From the NCBI GenBank assembly GCA_003142035.1, contig PLOF01000043.1, positions 129,529-166,974 of the forward strand: DNA of 37,446 nucleotides, written 5' to 3'. The stretch's first letter is position 1; each line of letters begins with the position of its first letter. The position numbers were made by a program, and so were the translations under genes. Shown here in pieces: positions 1-8,570 of the stretch. Below the pieces are notes generated by a model, which was not told the origin of the DNA, did not search any database, and saw nothing but the letters and a program-made list of their open reading frames with translations. This stretch comes from Candidatus Dormiibacterota bacterium (GTDB lineage: Bacteria; Chloroflexota; Dormibacteria; Aeolococcales; Aeolococcaceae).

Positions 1-209
1 CCGCGGCCGAGAAGACCGACAAGACCGCGGCTGAGAAGACCGCGAAGCCCGCGGCGGCGAAGACCGACAAACCCGCGGCCGAGAAGACCGCGAAGCCCGC
101 GGCTGAGAAGCCCGCGAAACCCGCGCCCAAGAAGGCTGCTGTGCCAGCCAAGAAGGCGGCTCCAGCGTCCGGCCGCGCGAAGAAGGCGAAGCCGGACAAG
201 GGCAGCTGA
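1..209 (+). CDS. Lys/Ala-rich C-terminal tail of an upstream gene, probably ATP synthase beta subunit (partial)
   Basis: Reading from base 3 there is an open frame to a TGA at 207-209. It encodes about 68 residues made almost only of Ala, Lys, Pro, Glu, Thr and Asp, in repeats such as AEKTAKPA and AEKPAKPA, ending in KKAKPDKGS. The stop overlaps the atpC start by one base (TGATG), so the two are probably translationally coupled. In bacterial ATP synthase operons the gene before atpC is normally atpD, so I infer a beta subunit with an unusual basic repetitive extension. No catalytic sequence is visible, and a histone-H1-like or other low-complexity protein cannot be excluded. The 5' part lies outside the window. 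Confidence 0.55.
   Translation, partial: AAEKTDKTAAEKTAKPAAAKTDKPAAEKTAKPAAEKPAKPAPKKAAVPAKKAAPASGRAKKAKPDKGS
3..125 (+). repeat. Degenerate in-frame tandem repeat coding AEKT/AKPA units
   Basis: Short units built on gcggccgagaagacc and gcgaagcccgcg recur about every 12-24 bases. They keep the reading frame and produce an alternating Ala-Glu-Lys-Thr/Pro tail. The composition is biased to Lys codon AAG and Ala codon GCG. It is a low-complexity coding repeat and is not a CRISPR array. Confidence 0.7.
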
Positions 210-640
210 TGGCGAAGCTGAATGTCGAGCTGGTCACCGCGGAGGGCCGTGTGCTCTCCCAGGAGGCCGACTTCGTGCTCGCGCCGGGAGCGGACGGTGA
301 CCTGGGGGTGATGCCCCACCACATCCCCCTGCTCACCCCGCTCCGCACCGGCGAGGTCATGGTGCGCAACGACGGGGTGGAGGAGTACCTCTTCGTCTCG
401 GGCGGCTTCCTGGAGGTGCTCCCCGACCGCGTGGTCATCCTCGCCGATGCCGCCGAGCGGGCGGAGGACATCGACCAGGCGCGGGCCGAGGCGGCGCGCC
501 GTGCTGCCGAGGAGGTGCTGGCTGAGAACGCCGGCGATGCCATGGCCGCCGCCAAGCTGGAGCGGGCCCTGTACCGGCTCAAGGTGGCCGAGGTCCGCCG
601 CCGGCGGCGCGATCGCGGTAGCCACCCCGGAGCGTCCTGA
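209..640 (+). CDS. atpC: ATP synthase F1 epsilon subunit
   Basis: This 143-residue protein matches the family in length (E. coli about 139). The N-terminal beta-sandwich is recognisable: LNVELVTAEGRVLS, then the conserved GDLGVMPHHIPLLTPLRTG loop and the FVSGGFLEVLPDRVVILAD strand pair. A helical C-terminal domain rich in Ala, Glu and Arg follows (about residues 90-135). Epsilon forms part of the central stalk and its C-terminal helices can inhibit ATP hydrolysis. The ATG overlaps the preceding stop by one base, as expected for the last gene of an atp operon. It converges on the next gene with only 5 bases between stops, and no terminator is evident. Confidence 0.95.
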   Translation: MAKLNVELVTAEGRVLSQEADFVLAPGADGDLGVMPHHIPLLTPLRTGEVMVRNDGVEEYLFVSGGFLEVLPDRVVILADAAERAEDIDQARAEAARRAAEEVLAENAGDAMAAAKLERALYRLKVAEVRRRRRDRGSHPGAS

Positions 641-645
641 GCGGG

Positions 646-2175
646 TCAGCCTCCCAGGAAAAGGTTGCCCGCCAGAAAGTCCGAGTTGACCTCCTGGTCC
701 TGCTCGGTGCCGAGGCAGCTCATGGCAATCCCCACCGCCGAGTAGGTCGGGTCGGTGAACCCCAGCACGTCGACGCTGTTGACATCTGAGCAGACGTTCA
801 GGCTGGAGACCTTGTTGCTGTTGCCCAGCTGGAAGCTCGGGCTGCCCGAGAAGACGAAGTAGGAACCGCTGTTGCTGTTGGCGCCGGTCGTCTTGTACGT
901 GCCCTCGCAGTACTGCGATGTGCCGTCGGAGGCGGTCACCATGGTGAGGTTCTGGCAGCTGCCCTGGCTCGCCTTCATGCCATTGCCGGTGAGCAGGGAA
1001 GTGTAGTAAGTGGTGGCCAGGCCCTCGGTCGGGAAGCCCACATAGAGGACGTAGTTTTCGGCGTCCTGGCTCTCGGTCAGATCGCAGAGCTCCTCGGAGG
1101 TCACACCGCTCGCCAGCTCGTCGCTGGTCGGTACCGGGGAGCAGCTGTCGGACGTGTTGCCGGTGACGTAGGTGGGCAGGAGACCGGCCAGCGGGCTGAG
1201 GGACGGGGAGCCCGACGCCGAGGGGCTGCCGGACGATGACGGCCCGGCCGTGGGGGATGAGGAGGGGGCGATGGTGGGGGTGGACGTGAACGTGGGCACC
1301 GGCGTCGGAGTGGGGGTGGCGACCCGGGCGGCCGCGCTGAACGGGAAGAAACCGGCGATTGCGGCGGCCCCGAAATAGATGAAGATCAGCAAGACCACGA
1401 TGGCAGCCACGATCAGGGCAATCGAGGGCTGGCCCCTGCGGCGGGGGCCGGCGTGAGCGGTCCGCGGGGGCGTTCCTCCCGACGAGCTCGATCCGGGCGG
1501 TGGTCCGGGGGCTGACGGTCGGGAGGGCGTCCCGGCATCGGCCCGGTATGGTCCCTGCGGCGGGCCGCCAGGTGCGCCCTCGCCCCGCGGCCCGGCGGCG
1601 CTGGGCCTCGGGAAGGGTGAGGCAGCGCTGGGCCCCGCGAAGGACGGCGGCGCGCCGCGCCCCGGGAAGGTTGGGGTGTCCCCCCGTGGGGTGAATGCCG
1701 GAGGAGCCGGAGGCGGCATGTACGCGGCGGTGGCCGCGGGGAAGCCGAGCGGGGTCGCCGGGGGCGGGGGCGGGGGCGGAACCGGTACCGGCCAGGCGGC
1801 CATTCCACTCTGCACCGGCGCAGCCGGAGGCGGGTCGCTGATGGGGAATCCCATGGCTCGGGCGATCTCCCCCACAGCCCAGCGGCTCCTCCCCGGGTCG
1901 AGGACGCCGCTCTGGGCGAGGCTGGCGGAGACCGCCTTGAGGGCCGCGCTGGGGCCGGCCATCGCGGCCTGCTCGGCGAGTTGAGCGCTGGTGCCCGCCC
2001 TCGCCGCGGCGACCAGGATGCCGGTCTCCTCGGGGGCGGTGGGGAGCAGGACGTTGAGGGCGCTGTCGAGGTGCCGGGGGTCGGCCAGGATGTCCGGCCC
2101 GTGGTCCCTCACGACTGCCGCCAGCGCTTGGCGAACATCCCCCTCCGGATCGAAGCCTCCGCTCCCAGCGTTCAT
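646..2175 (-). CDS. Membrane-anchored Pro-rich protein with Cys-containing extracytoplasmic domain, function unknown
   Basis: A 509-residue protein that I do not recognise. Residues about 8-110 form a helical domain (DVRQALAAVVRDHGPDIL..., LLPTAPEETGILVAAARAG). A long Pro/Gly/Ala-rich stretch follows (about 114-245), then a basic RRRG and one membrane helix at about 251-278. Next comes a Ser/Thr/Pro linker with PTPTPTP and SGSPSAS motifs, and a C-terminal domain (about 335-509) with six cysteines (345, 364, 407, 423, 462, 487) that could form disulfides outside the cell. The order cytoplasmic helical domain, linker, single helix, external domain suggests a sensor or anchor, but no catalytic motif is visible. 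AGGGG six bases before the ATG supports this start. It is a lone gene, convergent with atpC. Confidence 0.75.
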   Translation of the reverse strand: MNAGSGGFDPEGDVRQALAAVVRDHGPDILADPRHLDSALNVLLPTAPEETGILVAAARAGTSAQLAEQAAMAGPSAALKAVSASLAQSGVLDPGRSRWAVGEIARAMGFPISDPPPAAPVQSGMAAWPVPVPPPPPPPATPLGFPAATAAYMPPPAPPAFTPRGDTPTFPGRGAPPSFAGPSAASPFPRPSAAGPRGEGAPGGPPQGPYRADAGTPSRPSAPGPPPGSSSSGGTPPRTAHAGPRRRGQPSIALIVAAIVVLLIFIYFGAAAIAGFFPFSAAARVATPTPTPVPTFTSTPTIAPSSSPTAGPSSSGSPSASGSPSLSPLAGLLPTYVTGNTSDSCSPVPTSDELASGVTSEELCDLTESQDAENYVLYVGFPTEGLATTYYTSLLTGNGMKASQGSCQNLTMVTASDGTSQYCEGTYKTTGANSNSGSYFVFSGSPSFQLGNSNKVSSLNVCSDVNSVDVLGFTDPTYSAVGIAMSCLGTEQDQEVNSDFLAGNLFLGG

Positions 2176-2370
2176 GCGACGCCCCTGCTGATCAACGGGT
2201 CCGATGCACGGTCAGACGGGGATGGTAGGCGATGACGGAGTACCGACGCAGCGAGGCAGGCGCGGCGATCCCACCGGACGGCAGGGCCGAACGTCCTTGC
2301 CCCATCAGGTTCCCAGGACGTGGCCGCCGGAGGGTCACGCGGGCTGGGACCGGCTGGCGGGACGCGCGGA

Positions 2371-4065
2371 TCAGAAGAGCCCGACGATGTTTCCCGACTC
2401 GTCGATGTCGACGTGCTCGGCGACCGGGGCGCTCGGCAGGCCGGGCATGGTCCGCATCTCGCCGCTGCGGAGGTAGACGAAGCCTGCCCCCGCCGCGGTC
2501 CGCACCTCCCGGATGGGGAGGGTCCAGCCGGTGGGGGCGCCCTTGAGCTTGGGATCGGACGAGAGGCTCAGCTGGGTCTTGGCGATGCACACGGGGAAGC
2601 CGCCGAATCCGTCCCGCTCGCACTGGCGAAGCTGCCGGACGGCCGCGCTGTCGTAGGCGACGCCATCGGCCCCGTACACCCGGGTCGCCACCGCGGCGAC
2701 CTTCTCCTCCAGGCTCGCACCGTCCGTGTAGAGCATCCGGAAGTCGCTCGTCTCGTCGCAGGCCGCGGCGACCGCGCCGGCCAGCTCCACCGCGCCCTCG
2801 CCGCCGTCCGCGTAGCTGGTGTGGACGGCGCAGCGGACGCCCAACTCCTCGGCGATCCGGCGGATGGCGGCGTGCTCTGACGGGTGGTCCTCGGGGTGGG
2901 CGTTGATGGCCACCACCACGGGAACGCCGAAGAGCCGGCAGTTCTCGACCTGCTTGCGCAGGTTGGCTCCGCCGACCTCCACCTCGCCGGGGTTCTCCGC
3001 GAAGAGTTGGGCCGGGAGGGATCGGCCGGCCCCGATGCGGTGCTTGCCGGAGTGCGCCTTGAGGGCGCGCACGGTGGCGACCACGACGGCGGCGTCGGGG
3101 CGCAGCCCGCTCACCCGGCACTTGATGTCGAAGAAGCGCTCCGCCCCCATGTCGGCGCCGAATCCGGCCTCCGTCACCAGGTAGTCGCCGGCCCGGCTGC
3201 CGATGAGGTCACCGATAACCGACGAGTTGCCGTGGGCGATGTTGCCGAAGGGCCCGGCGTGAACGATGGTCGGGGTGCTCTCCAGCGTCTGGACCAGGTT
3301 GGGTTTGATCGCCTCCAGCAGCAGCACCGTCATCGCGCCGGCGGCGTGCAGGTCGTCGGCGGTGACCATCTTCCCGTCGCGCGTGTGGCCGACGACGATG
3401 CGGCCGAGCCGGCACCGGAGGTCGCGCAGCGATGTGGAGAGCGCGAGCACCGCCATGACCTCTGAAGCGGCGGTGATGTCAAAGCCGCTCTGCCGCGGCA
3501 CGCCGTCCTGGGCGGCGCCGAGGCCGATGACCACGTTGCGCAGCGCCCGGTCGTTGACGTCGAGCACCCGGCGCCAGGAGATGGTGGCGGGATCGAGGTT
3601 GAGCGCATTGCCATGGAAAAGATGGTTGTCCACCATGGCGGAGAGCAGGTTGTGGGCGGCGGTCACCGCGTGCATGTCGCCGGTCAGGTGAAGGGCGACC
3701 CTGTCGAAGGGGATCAGCGTGCTCCGGCCGCCGCCGGCCGCGCCGCCTTTGACGCCGAAGGTCGGGCCCATCGAGCCCTGCCGGAGGGAGATCACGGCCC
3801 GCCGGCCGATCCGGCGCAGACCGTCGCCCAGGCCGATGGTGGTCACCGTCTTGCCCTCGCCGAGCGGGGTGGGCGTGATCGCGGAGACCACCACGTAACG
3901 GGCCCTCCGGTCCTGGGGAAGCGCATCGAGCGCCTCCAGACGGATCTTGGCGACGCCCTGTCCGTACGGTTCGAGCAGCTCTGGCCCGATCCCCGCCTCT
4001 GCGGCGACGTCGCCGATGGGGCGCGCCGCGGCCGGGAGGGCCAGGCTCTGAGTGGATGCTGTCAT
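2371..4065 (-). CDS. fhs: Formate-tetrahydrofolate ligase
   Basis: A 564-residue protein, close to the usual 555-560. It joins formate to tetrahydrofolate using ATP and gives 10-formyl-THF for purine synthesis and one-carbon metabolism in the cytoplasm. The P-loop-like ITPTPLGEGKTVTTIGL lies at about residues 64-80, followed by SLRQGSMGPTFGVKGGAAGGG and LTGDMHAVTAAHNLLSAM, all hallmarks of the family. The C-terminal IAKTQLSLSSDPKLKGAP and RSGEMRTMPGLP segments are also present. The ATG follows a purine-rich AGGATGGGGCG. The gene appears monocistronic. The 195-base stretch 2176-2370 beyond its stop holds no gene that I can support. Confidence 0.97.
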   Translation of the reverse strand: MTASTQSLALPAAARPIGDVAAEAGIGPELLEPYGQGVAKIRLEALDALPQDRRARYVVVSAITPTPLGEGKTVTTIGLGDGLRRIGRRAVISLRQGSMGPTFGVKGGAAGGGRSTLIPFDRVALHLTGDMHAVTAAHNLLSAMVDNHLFHGNALNLDPATISWRRVLDVNDRALRNVVIGLGAAQDGVPRQSGFDITAASEVMAVLALSTSLRDLRCRLGRIVVGHTRDGKMVTADDLHAAGAMTVLLLEAIKPNLVQTLESTPTIVHAGPFGNIAHGNSSVIGDLIGSRAGDYLVTEAGFGADMGAERFFDIKCRVSGLRPDAAVVVATVRALKAHSGKHRIGAGRSLPAQLFAENPGEVEVGGANLRKQVENCRLFGVPVVVAINAHPEDHPSEHAAIRRIAEELGVRCAVHTSYADGGEGAVELAGAVAAACDETSDFRMLYTDGASLEEKVAAVATRVYGADGVAYDSAAVRQLRQCERDGFGGFPVCIAKTQLSLSSDPKLKGAPTGWTLPIREVRTAAGAGFVYLRSGEMRTMPGLPSAPVAEHVDIDESGNIVGLF

Positions 4066-4158
4066 CGCCCCATCCTGATTGACCCGGGTTGCTGAAACCT
4101 ATAGGCGGCGGCCATCAGCTGGGTAGGCACAAGGTCCCGGTCGGCAACCGTGACGCCG

Positions 4159-4899
4159 TCAGCGGCGGGAATTGCCGCCGCCCTGGGTCATCATCAAGAT
4201 CATCAGCAGATTGAGGAAGAGGTTAAAGACGTCCAGGTAGATCTTGAGCGCCATTCGGATCGCGTTCCCCGGGGCATTGCCGGTGGTGGTCACCCGTTGG
4301 ATGTCGTAGAGGAGGAAAAGCGAGAAGACGACGCACGCGGCGGCCGAGATGAAGATCTGGAAGGCCGTGGACTGGACGAAGATGCCGATCACCATCGCCA
4401 CCACCACCCCGATCAGGGCGGCGAAGAGCCATCCCCCGATCCGACTGAAGTCGCGGCTCGTGGTCCGCGCGTAGAGGGTGATGCCGCCGGTGGTGACCGC
4501 GGTGGCCGCCACGGCCTCGTAGACGATGTACTGCTCGCCGTTCAGCGCAATGAGGTTGAGCAGCGGTGAGACGGCGATCCCGGTGACGACCCCGAAGGCG
4601 AGGAAGAGGACCATGCCGATCCCGGGGCGTGCGGCCAGCGCCTGAGTGGCCATCACCAGGACGATCATGGCGATGAACCAGAGGAAGCCGCCGCCGGAGT
4701 AGGCGGTGTTGAGCCCGGCGCCGCCGAGCAGGATCCCGCCGAGGGCGCAGACCACCAGCAGGCAGGTCAGCCCCATCACCTTCTCGGGGAGGCTGATCGC
4801 CCCCTGCATGGTCGGATTGGCCCAGCCGCGGGTCTCACCGAAGGGGTTGTAGAGGCTGCGGTTGGAGCCGCGGCCCATCCCGCTGTTCATGTTGAACAT
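4159..4899 (-). CDS. Bax inhibitor-1/YccA family integral membrane protein
   Basis: A 246-residue protein with about seven hydrophobic segments between residues 40 and 235. The first 35 residues are polar (SGMGRGSNRSLYNPFGETRGWANPTMQG). The C-terminal YDIQRVTT...NAIRMALKIYLDVFNLFLNLLMILM is typical of the BI-1 family, where a conserved Asp sits in a late helix and the last helix carries LYLDxxNLFLxLL. Members are found in the bacterial inner membrane and are linked to stress tolerance and Ca2+ leak, but their bacterial role is not settled. Downstream of the stop (4066-4158) I see nothing beyond leader sequence of fhs. Confidence 0.9.
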   Translation of the reverse strand: MFNMNSGMGRGSNRSLYNPFGETRGWANPTMQGAISLPEKVMGLTCLLVVCALGGILLGGAGLNTAYSGGGFLWFIAMIVLVMATQALAARPGIGMVLFLAFGVVTGIAVSPLLNLIALNGEQYIVYEAVAATAVTTGGITLYARTTSRDFSRIGGWLFAALIGVVVAMVIGIFVQSTAFQIFISAAACVVFSLFLLYDIQRVTTTGNAPGNAIRMALKIYLDVFNLFLNLLMILMMTQGGGNSRR

Positions 4900-4984
4900 C
4901 TCAGATCTCTAGCTCCAGGTGGGGAGATCGGGTCGACTCCAGGCTACGGTACCCCGCCTGTCCACCGGGTTACACATGCGGCGT

Positions 4985-5019
4985 GGCCCATCCCGTGGCC
5001 GTCTGCCACGGGATGGGCC
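4985..5019 (-). terminator. Strong inverted repeat after fbaB, likely terminator or 3'-end hairpin
   Basis: A perfect 15-base stem (4985-4999 pairing with 5005-5019, arm GGCCCATCCCGTGGC) with a five-base loop lies 12 bases beyond the fbaB stop. No T-run follows in the minus-strand direction, so it would act as a non-canonical terminator or as an RNA-stabilising 3' hairpin. Confidence 0.7.
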
Positions 5020-5031
5020 CGCAGACCGCGA

Positions 5032-6108
5032 TCAGGCGATCGTGACCGCCTGGTTCAGATAGACGTCCTGGATGGCGTTGAGCAGGCCGATGCCCTCGGC
5101 CATGGGCCGCTGGAAGGCCTTGCGGCCGCTGATCAGCCCGGTGCCACCGGCCCGCTTGTTGATCACGGCGGTGCGGACCGCCTCCTTGAGGTCGCCGGCA
5201 CCCGACGAGGCGCCGCCCGAGTTGATCAGCCCGGCCCTGCCCATGTAGCAGTTGACCACCTGGTAGCGGGTGAGGTCGATGGGGTGGGGGGTGGTCAGCC
5301 GCTCGTAGACGAGCTTGCTGGTCTTGCCGTACTTGAGGGCGGTGTAACCGCCGTTGTTCTCTGGCAGCTTCTGCTTGATGATGTCGGCCTGGATGGTGAC
5401 GCCGAGGTGGTTGGCCTGCCCGGTCAGGTCCGCGGAGACCCCGTAGTCGACGCCGTCCTTGGTGAAGGCGGAGTTCCTCAGATAGCACCAGAGCACGGTG
5501 GCCATACCCAGCTCATGCGCCTCGGCGAAGGCCACCGCGACCTCCTGGAGCTGTCGCGTCGACTCCTCGGAGCCGAAGTAGATGGTGGCGCCCACCGCGA
5601 CCGCCCCCAGGTCCCACGCCTGCTGGACGGTGCCGTACATCACCTGGTCGAACTTGTTGGGGTAGGTCAGCAGCTCGTTGTGGTTGAGCTTGACGATGAA
5701 GGGGATCTTGTGCGCCCACTTCCGCGACACCGAACCGAGGACGCCGAAGGTGGAGGCCACCGCGTTGCAGCCGCCCTCCACGGCGAGCTCGACGATCTTC
5801 TCGCCGTCGAAGTAGATCGGGTTGGGCGCGAACGAGGCGCCCGCGGAGTGCTCGATGCCCTGGTCCACGGGGAGGATCGAGACGTAGCCCGTCCCGCTCA
5901 GGCGGCCGTGCCCGAAGAGCGACTGGAGGCTGCGCAGGACGCGCGGGTTGCGGTCGCTGATCGACCAGACGCGATCGACGAAGTCGGGGCCCGGCAGGTG
6001 GAGCTGGTCGCTCGCGACCGTCTGGCAGCGGTGCTGCAGCAGGTCCTGTGCGTCCTCGCCGAGGATCTCTTCTACGTTGCTCAGGGGGGGTGCTGTCGCC
6101 GTTGCCAT
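5032..6108 (-). CDS. fbaB: Class I fructose-bisphosphate aldolase, FbaB (DhnA) type
   Basis: A 358-residue protein closely resembling E. coli FbaB over its whole length: [78 protein letters not shown] and [13 protein letters not shown]. It cleaves fructose-1,6-bisphosphate into two triose phosphates (or the reverse) through a Schiff-base lysine in a TIM barrel; a lysine in the conserved ADIIKQK segment is the likely candidate. The frame is open 41 codons further upstream, but GGAGG lies six bases before the ATG at 6108 and homology begins just after it, so I place the start there. It is divergent from murA and followed by a strong hairpin. Confidence 0.96.
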   Translation of the reverse strand: MATATAPPLSNVEEILGEDAQDLLQHRCQTVASDQLHLPGPDFVDRVWSISDRNPRVLRSLQSLFGHGRLSGTGYVSILPVDQGIEHSAGASFAPNPIYFDGEKIVELAVEGGCNAVASTFGVLGSVSRKWAHKIPFIVKLNHNELLTYPNKFDQVMYGTVQQAWDLGAVAVGATIYFGSEESTRQLQEVAVAFAEAHELGMATVLWCYLRNSAFTKDGVDYGVSADLTGQANHLGVTIQADIIKQKLPENNGGYTALKYGKTSKLVYERLTTPHPIDLTRYQVVNCYMGRAGLINSGGASSGAGDLKEAVRTAVINKRAGGTGLISGRKAFQRPMAEGIGLLNAIQDVYLNQAVTIA

Positions 6109-6245
6109 GGTGTCCTCCGGGAAAGGGCTGCGAACGAATTCTCCCCTATCCGGCTCGCGCGGTGACTCCCGACCAGAATGGCGCGTTCGGAGCGACCCGT
6201 AGGAGGCTCGATTCTCGTGCCCCGCGGTCATGTACCGTAGGCACG
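6109..6245. promoter_or_regulatory. Divergent promoter region between fbaB and murA
   Basis: These 137 bases must hold the promoters of both genes. On the plus strand TACCGT (6233-6238) lies seven bases before the murA ATG, the spacing of a leaderless transcript. On the minus strand the fbaB ribosome site GGAGG lies directly before its ATG. No clear operator is visible. Confidence 0.5.
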
Positions 6246-7550
6246 ATGGACCTGCTCCGCATCACCGGCGGTGGCCGGCTCACCGGGGAGGTCGCGATCT
6301 CCGGCAGCAAGAACGCGGCCCTTCCGGTCATGGCCGCGGCCCTCCTCACCGACGAGCCGTTGGAGTTGACCAACGTCCCGGACATCGAGGACATCGGGGC
6401 CATGGCGGCCATGCTCGGCCATCTCGGGGTCGCCGCGGAGAAGGTCGCCGACGGTCGCTGGCGGCTCGACGCCGGGCGGGTTGAGGCGGCCCCGGTGGGC
6501 GCCGACCTGACCCGGCGGCTGCGGGGCTCCTTCCTCCTCCTCGGGGCGCTGGTCGGGCGGACCGGCCAGGCGGAGATCGCCAAGCCGGGCGGGGACGACA
6601 TCGGGATGCGCCGGGTCGAGCAGCACCTGGAGGGGCTGCGGCTGATGGGAGCGGAGGTGGCCGAGACCGCCACCAGCTTCGTGGCCCGGGCAAAGCGGCT
6701 CCGGGGCGCCCGCATCTATCTCGACATGCCGACCGTCACCGGCACGGAGAACCTGATGATGGCCGCGGTCCTGGCCGACGGCATCACCGTGATCAGCAAC
6801 GCCGCCCGCGAGCCGCACGTCTACGACCTGGCTCGCTGCCTGGTCGGGATGGGAGCCCGGATCAGCGGCGCCGGCAGCGAGCTGATCGTCGTCGAGGGCC
6901 AGAGCACCCTGCTCCACGGCACCCACCATCGGGTGACCACCGACTACATCGAGGCCGGCACCTACATGACCGCGGCGGCCGCGACCGGTGGCGATGTCAC
7001 CGTCCACGGGATGCGTCCCAGCGACCTCCGTTCGCTGAGCAACAAGCTGCACGCCGCCGGCTGCACCGTCGTCGAGGGCGGCAACCACGTGCGGGTGACC
7101 GGTGGCAAGCTTCGCGCCGTCGATGTCACCACCTGGCCCCACCCCGGATTCGCCACCGATCTCCAGCCGCAGTTCGGGGCTCTGATGACCCAGGCGGAGG
7201 GGATCAGCATCATCAGCGAGGCCCTCTACGAGAACCGCTTCCGCCACGTCGCGGAGCTGGCCAAGATGGGCGCCCGCATCGCCGTCGAAGGGCGGAGCGC
7301 GATCATCACCGGCCCGACTCCCCTGCACGGCACTGCCGTCTCGATCCCCGACATCCGGAGCGGGGCGGCGCTGGTCATCGCCGCACTCTGCGCTGACGGC
7401 ACGACGGAGCTGGAGAACGTCTTTCACCTCGACCGCGGCTACGACAGCCTGGAGGCCAAGCTCCGGTCGCTGGGAGTGACCCTCGAACGCGTCCGCCCCG
7501 GGCCTGGGGAGTCCTCGGCCCGCGACCTCTCGGGCGTGATCGGAGATTGA
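6246..7550 (+). CDS. murA: UDP-N-acetylglucosamine 1-carboxyvinyltransferase MurA, Asp-type active site
   Basis: A 434-residue protein that transfers enolpyruvate from PEP to UDP-GlcNAc, the first committed step of peptidoglycan synthesis. The substrate-binding Lys22 in SGSKNAALP is present, as are [32 protein letters not shown] and the closing [15 protein letters not shown]. The catalytic loop reads GGDDIGMRR, so the general acid normally Cys (Cys115 in E. coli) is Asp117 (codon 6594-6596). The same exchange in M. tuberculosis MurA gives fosfomycin insensitivity. The frame is open further upstream, but homology begins at MDLLRITGG. No Shine-Dalgarno is visible, and TACCGT seven bases upstream suggests leaderless translation. 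The mreB-like gene follows at once. Confidence 0.96.
   Translation: MDLLRITGGGRLTGEVAISGSKNAALPVMAAALLTDEPLELTNVPDIEDIGAMAAMLGHLGVAAEKVADGRWRLDAGRVEAAPVGADLTRRLRGSFLLLGALVGRTGQAEIAKPGGDDIGMRRVEQHLEGLRLMGAEVAETATSFVARAKRLRGARIYLDMPTVTGTENLMMAAVLADGITVISNAAREPHVYDLARCLVGMGARISGAGSELIVVEGQSTLLHGTHHRVTTDYIEAGTYMTAAAATGGDVTVHGMRPSDLRSLSNKLHAAGCTVVEGGNHVRVTGGKLRAVDVTTWPHPGFATDLQPQFGALMTQAEGISIISEALYENRFRHVAELAKMGARIAVEGRSAIITGPTPLHGTAVSIPDIRSGAALVIAALCADGTTELENVFHLDRGYDSLEAKLRSLGVTLERVRPGPGESSARDLSGVIGD
6594..6596 (+). other. murA: MurA residue 117: Asp in place of catalytic Cys
   Basis: The codon GAC encodes Asp117 in GGDDIG, which aligns with the GGCTIG loop of E. coli MurA (Cys115). Fosfomycin alkylates that Cys, so the Asp form is expected to be naturally insensitive. 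Confidence 0.85.
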
Positions 7551-7561
7551 TCGGAGGACCG

Positions 7562-8557
7562 ATGCGGATGCTCGGCAAGAGGCTGGGGATCGATCTGGGT
7601 GCGGGCAACGTGCGGGCGGTGGTGCGGGGCGAGGGGCTGACGATCACCGAACCGTCGGTCGTGGCGCGGCACCGGCGCCGTGGTTATTGCGCGGCCGGCA
7701 TGGCAGCCGCCGATCTGGCCGGCGACCCCGACATGGAGCTGATCCGTCCCGTGGGCCCGGGGGTGATCGCCGACCTGGAAGCCGTCGGAGCTCTCCTCCA
7801 TCAGCTCGTCAACCGCGCCGCCGGGAGGCAGCGCATCTTCCGCCCGGACGCGGTCATCGCGATCTGCCCGGCGATGGGGGGCGACGACCGCCTGGTCATC
7901 CTCGACATCTGCGCGCGGATCGGCACCCGCACCGCCTACCTGATCGACTCGCCGATCGCCGCGGCGCTCGGCGCGGGGCATGTGCCGAGCGCTAGCCGTG
8001 GCTACCTGATCGTCGACATCGGGGCGGCCACCGTCGACGCGGCCAGCCTGGCCTCCGAGGGGACCATCGCCACCCGCACCCTCACGAGCGCCGGGGACGC
8101 CCTTCGTGACGCGGTGGCCCGTCGCATCGAGGAGACGCACGGCGCGGTCATCGACACCGTGGCGGCCGAGGACATCGTGGCGTCGCTCGCGTGCGTCGGC
8201 CCCCATGAGGAGCGCCGGATGCCGGTCCGGGCCGGGGTGGGGGAGGGGTCGGTCACCCTCAGCATCGCCTCCGTCGAGATCGCCGACCTGGTGGACGCTC
8301 ACGCCCGCCAGATCGCTCACGCGATCGAGGAGGTGATCGACGAGACGCCGATCCCGCTCCGCCGTGGCATCCTCGAGGAGGGGATAGCCCTCTGCGGGGG
8401 TGGAGCGCGGCTGGAGGGACTGGACCGCTACCTCAGCATCCAGACCGGCATCACGGCCCGCGTGTGCCCCGATGCGCCGACCTGCGTCATCCGGGGCACC
8501 CAGGCGGCCGTCGACAACCTCGACGTGCTCCGCCGCTCCTTCATGTACATCCGCTGA
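7562..8557 (+). CDS. MreB/Mbl-like bacterial actin, divergent
   Basis: A 331-residue protein with the MreB layout: LGIDLGAGN (phosphate-1; MreB has LSIDLGTAN), EPSVVA, GVIADLEAV, LIDSPIAAALGAG (MreB IEEPMAAAIGAG), YLIVDIGAATVD (phosphate-2; MreB DIGGGTT) and IALCGGGARLEGLDRYL (adenosine motif). MreB filaments guide lateral wall synthesis. The phosphate loops lack conserved Thr/Gly residues, and the EEP acidic pair is DSP, so ATP hydrolysis may be altered. GGAGG at 7553-7557 favours the ATG at 7562 or 7568 over the TTG at 7547 that overlaps the murA stop. In B. subtilis mbl also lies in the murAA neighbourhood downstream of atpC, so this may be an Mbl-type paralogue. Confidence 0.85.
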   Translation: MRMLGKRLGIDLGAGNVRAVVRGEGLTITEPSVVARHRRRGYCAAGMAAADLAGDPDMELIRPVGPGVIADLEAVGALLHQLVNRAAGRQRIFRPDAVIAICPAMGGDDRLVILDICARIGTRTAYLIDSPIAAALGAGHVPSASRGYLIVDIGAATVDAASLASEGTIATRTLTSAGDALRDAVARRIEETHGAVIDTVAAEDIVASLACVGPHEERRMPVRAGVGEGSVTLSIASVEIADLVDAHARQIAHAIEEVIDETPIPLRRGILEEGIALCGGGARLEGLDRYLSIQTGITARVCPDAPTCVIRGTQAAVDNLDVLRRSFMYIR

Positions 8558-8570
8558 GGCGCGTCCCCGG

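Noticed and set aside
3-125. Short repeats at the left edge as a possible CRISPR array
   Set aside because: Units are degenerate, vary in length, keep a reading frame and have no unique spacers.
2192-3121. 309-codon minus-strand frame overlapping fhs
   Set aside because: Different frame of the same strand inside fhs; almost entirely Arg, Gly, Pro and Ala.
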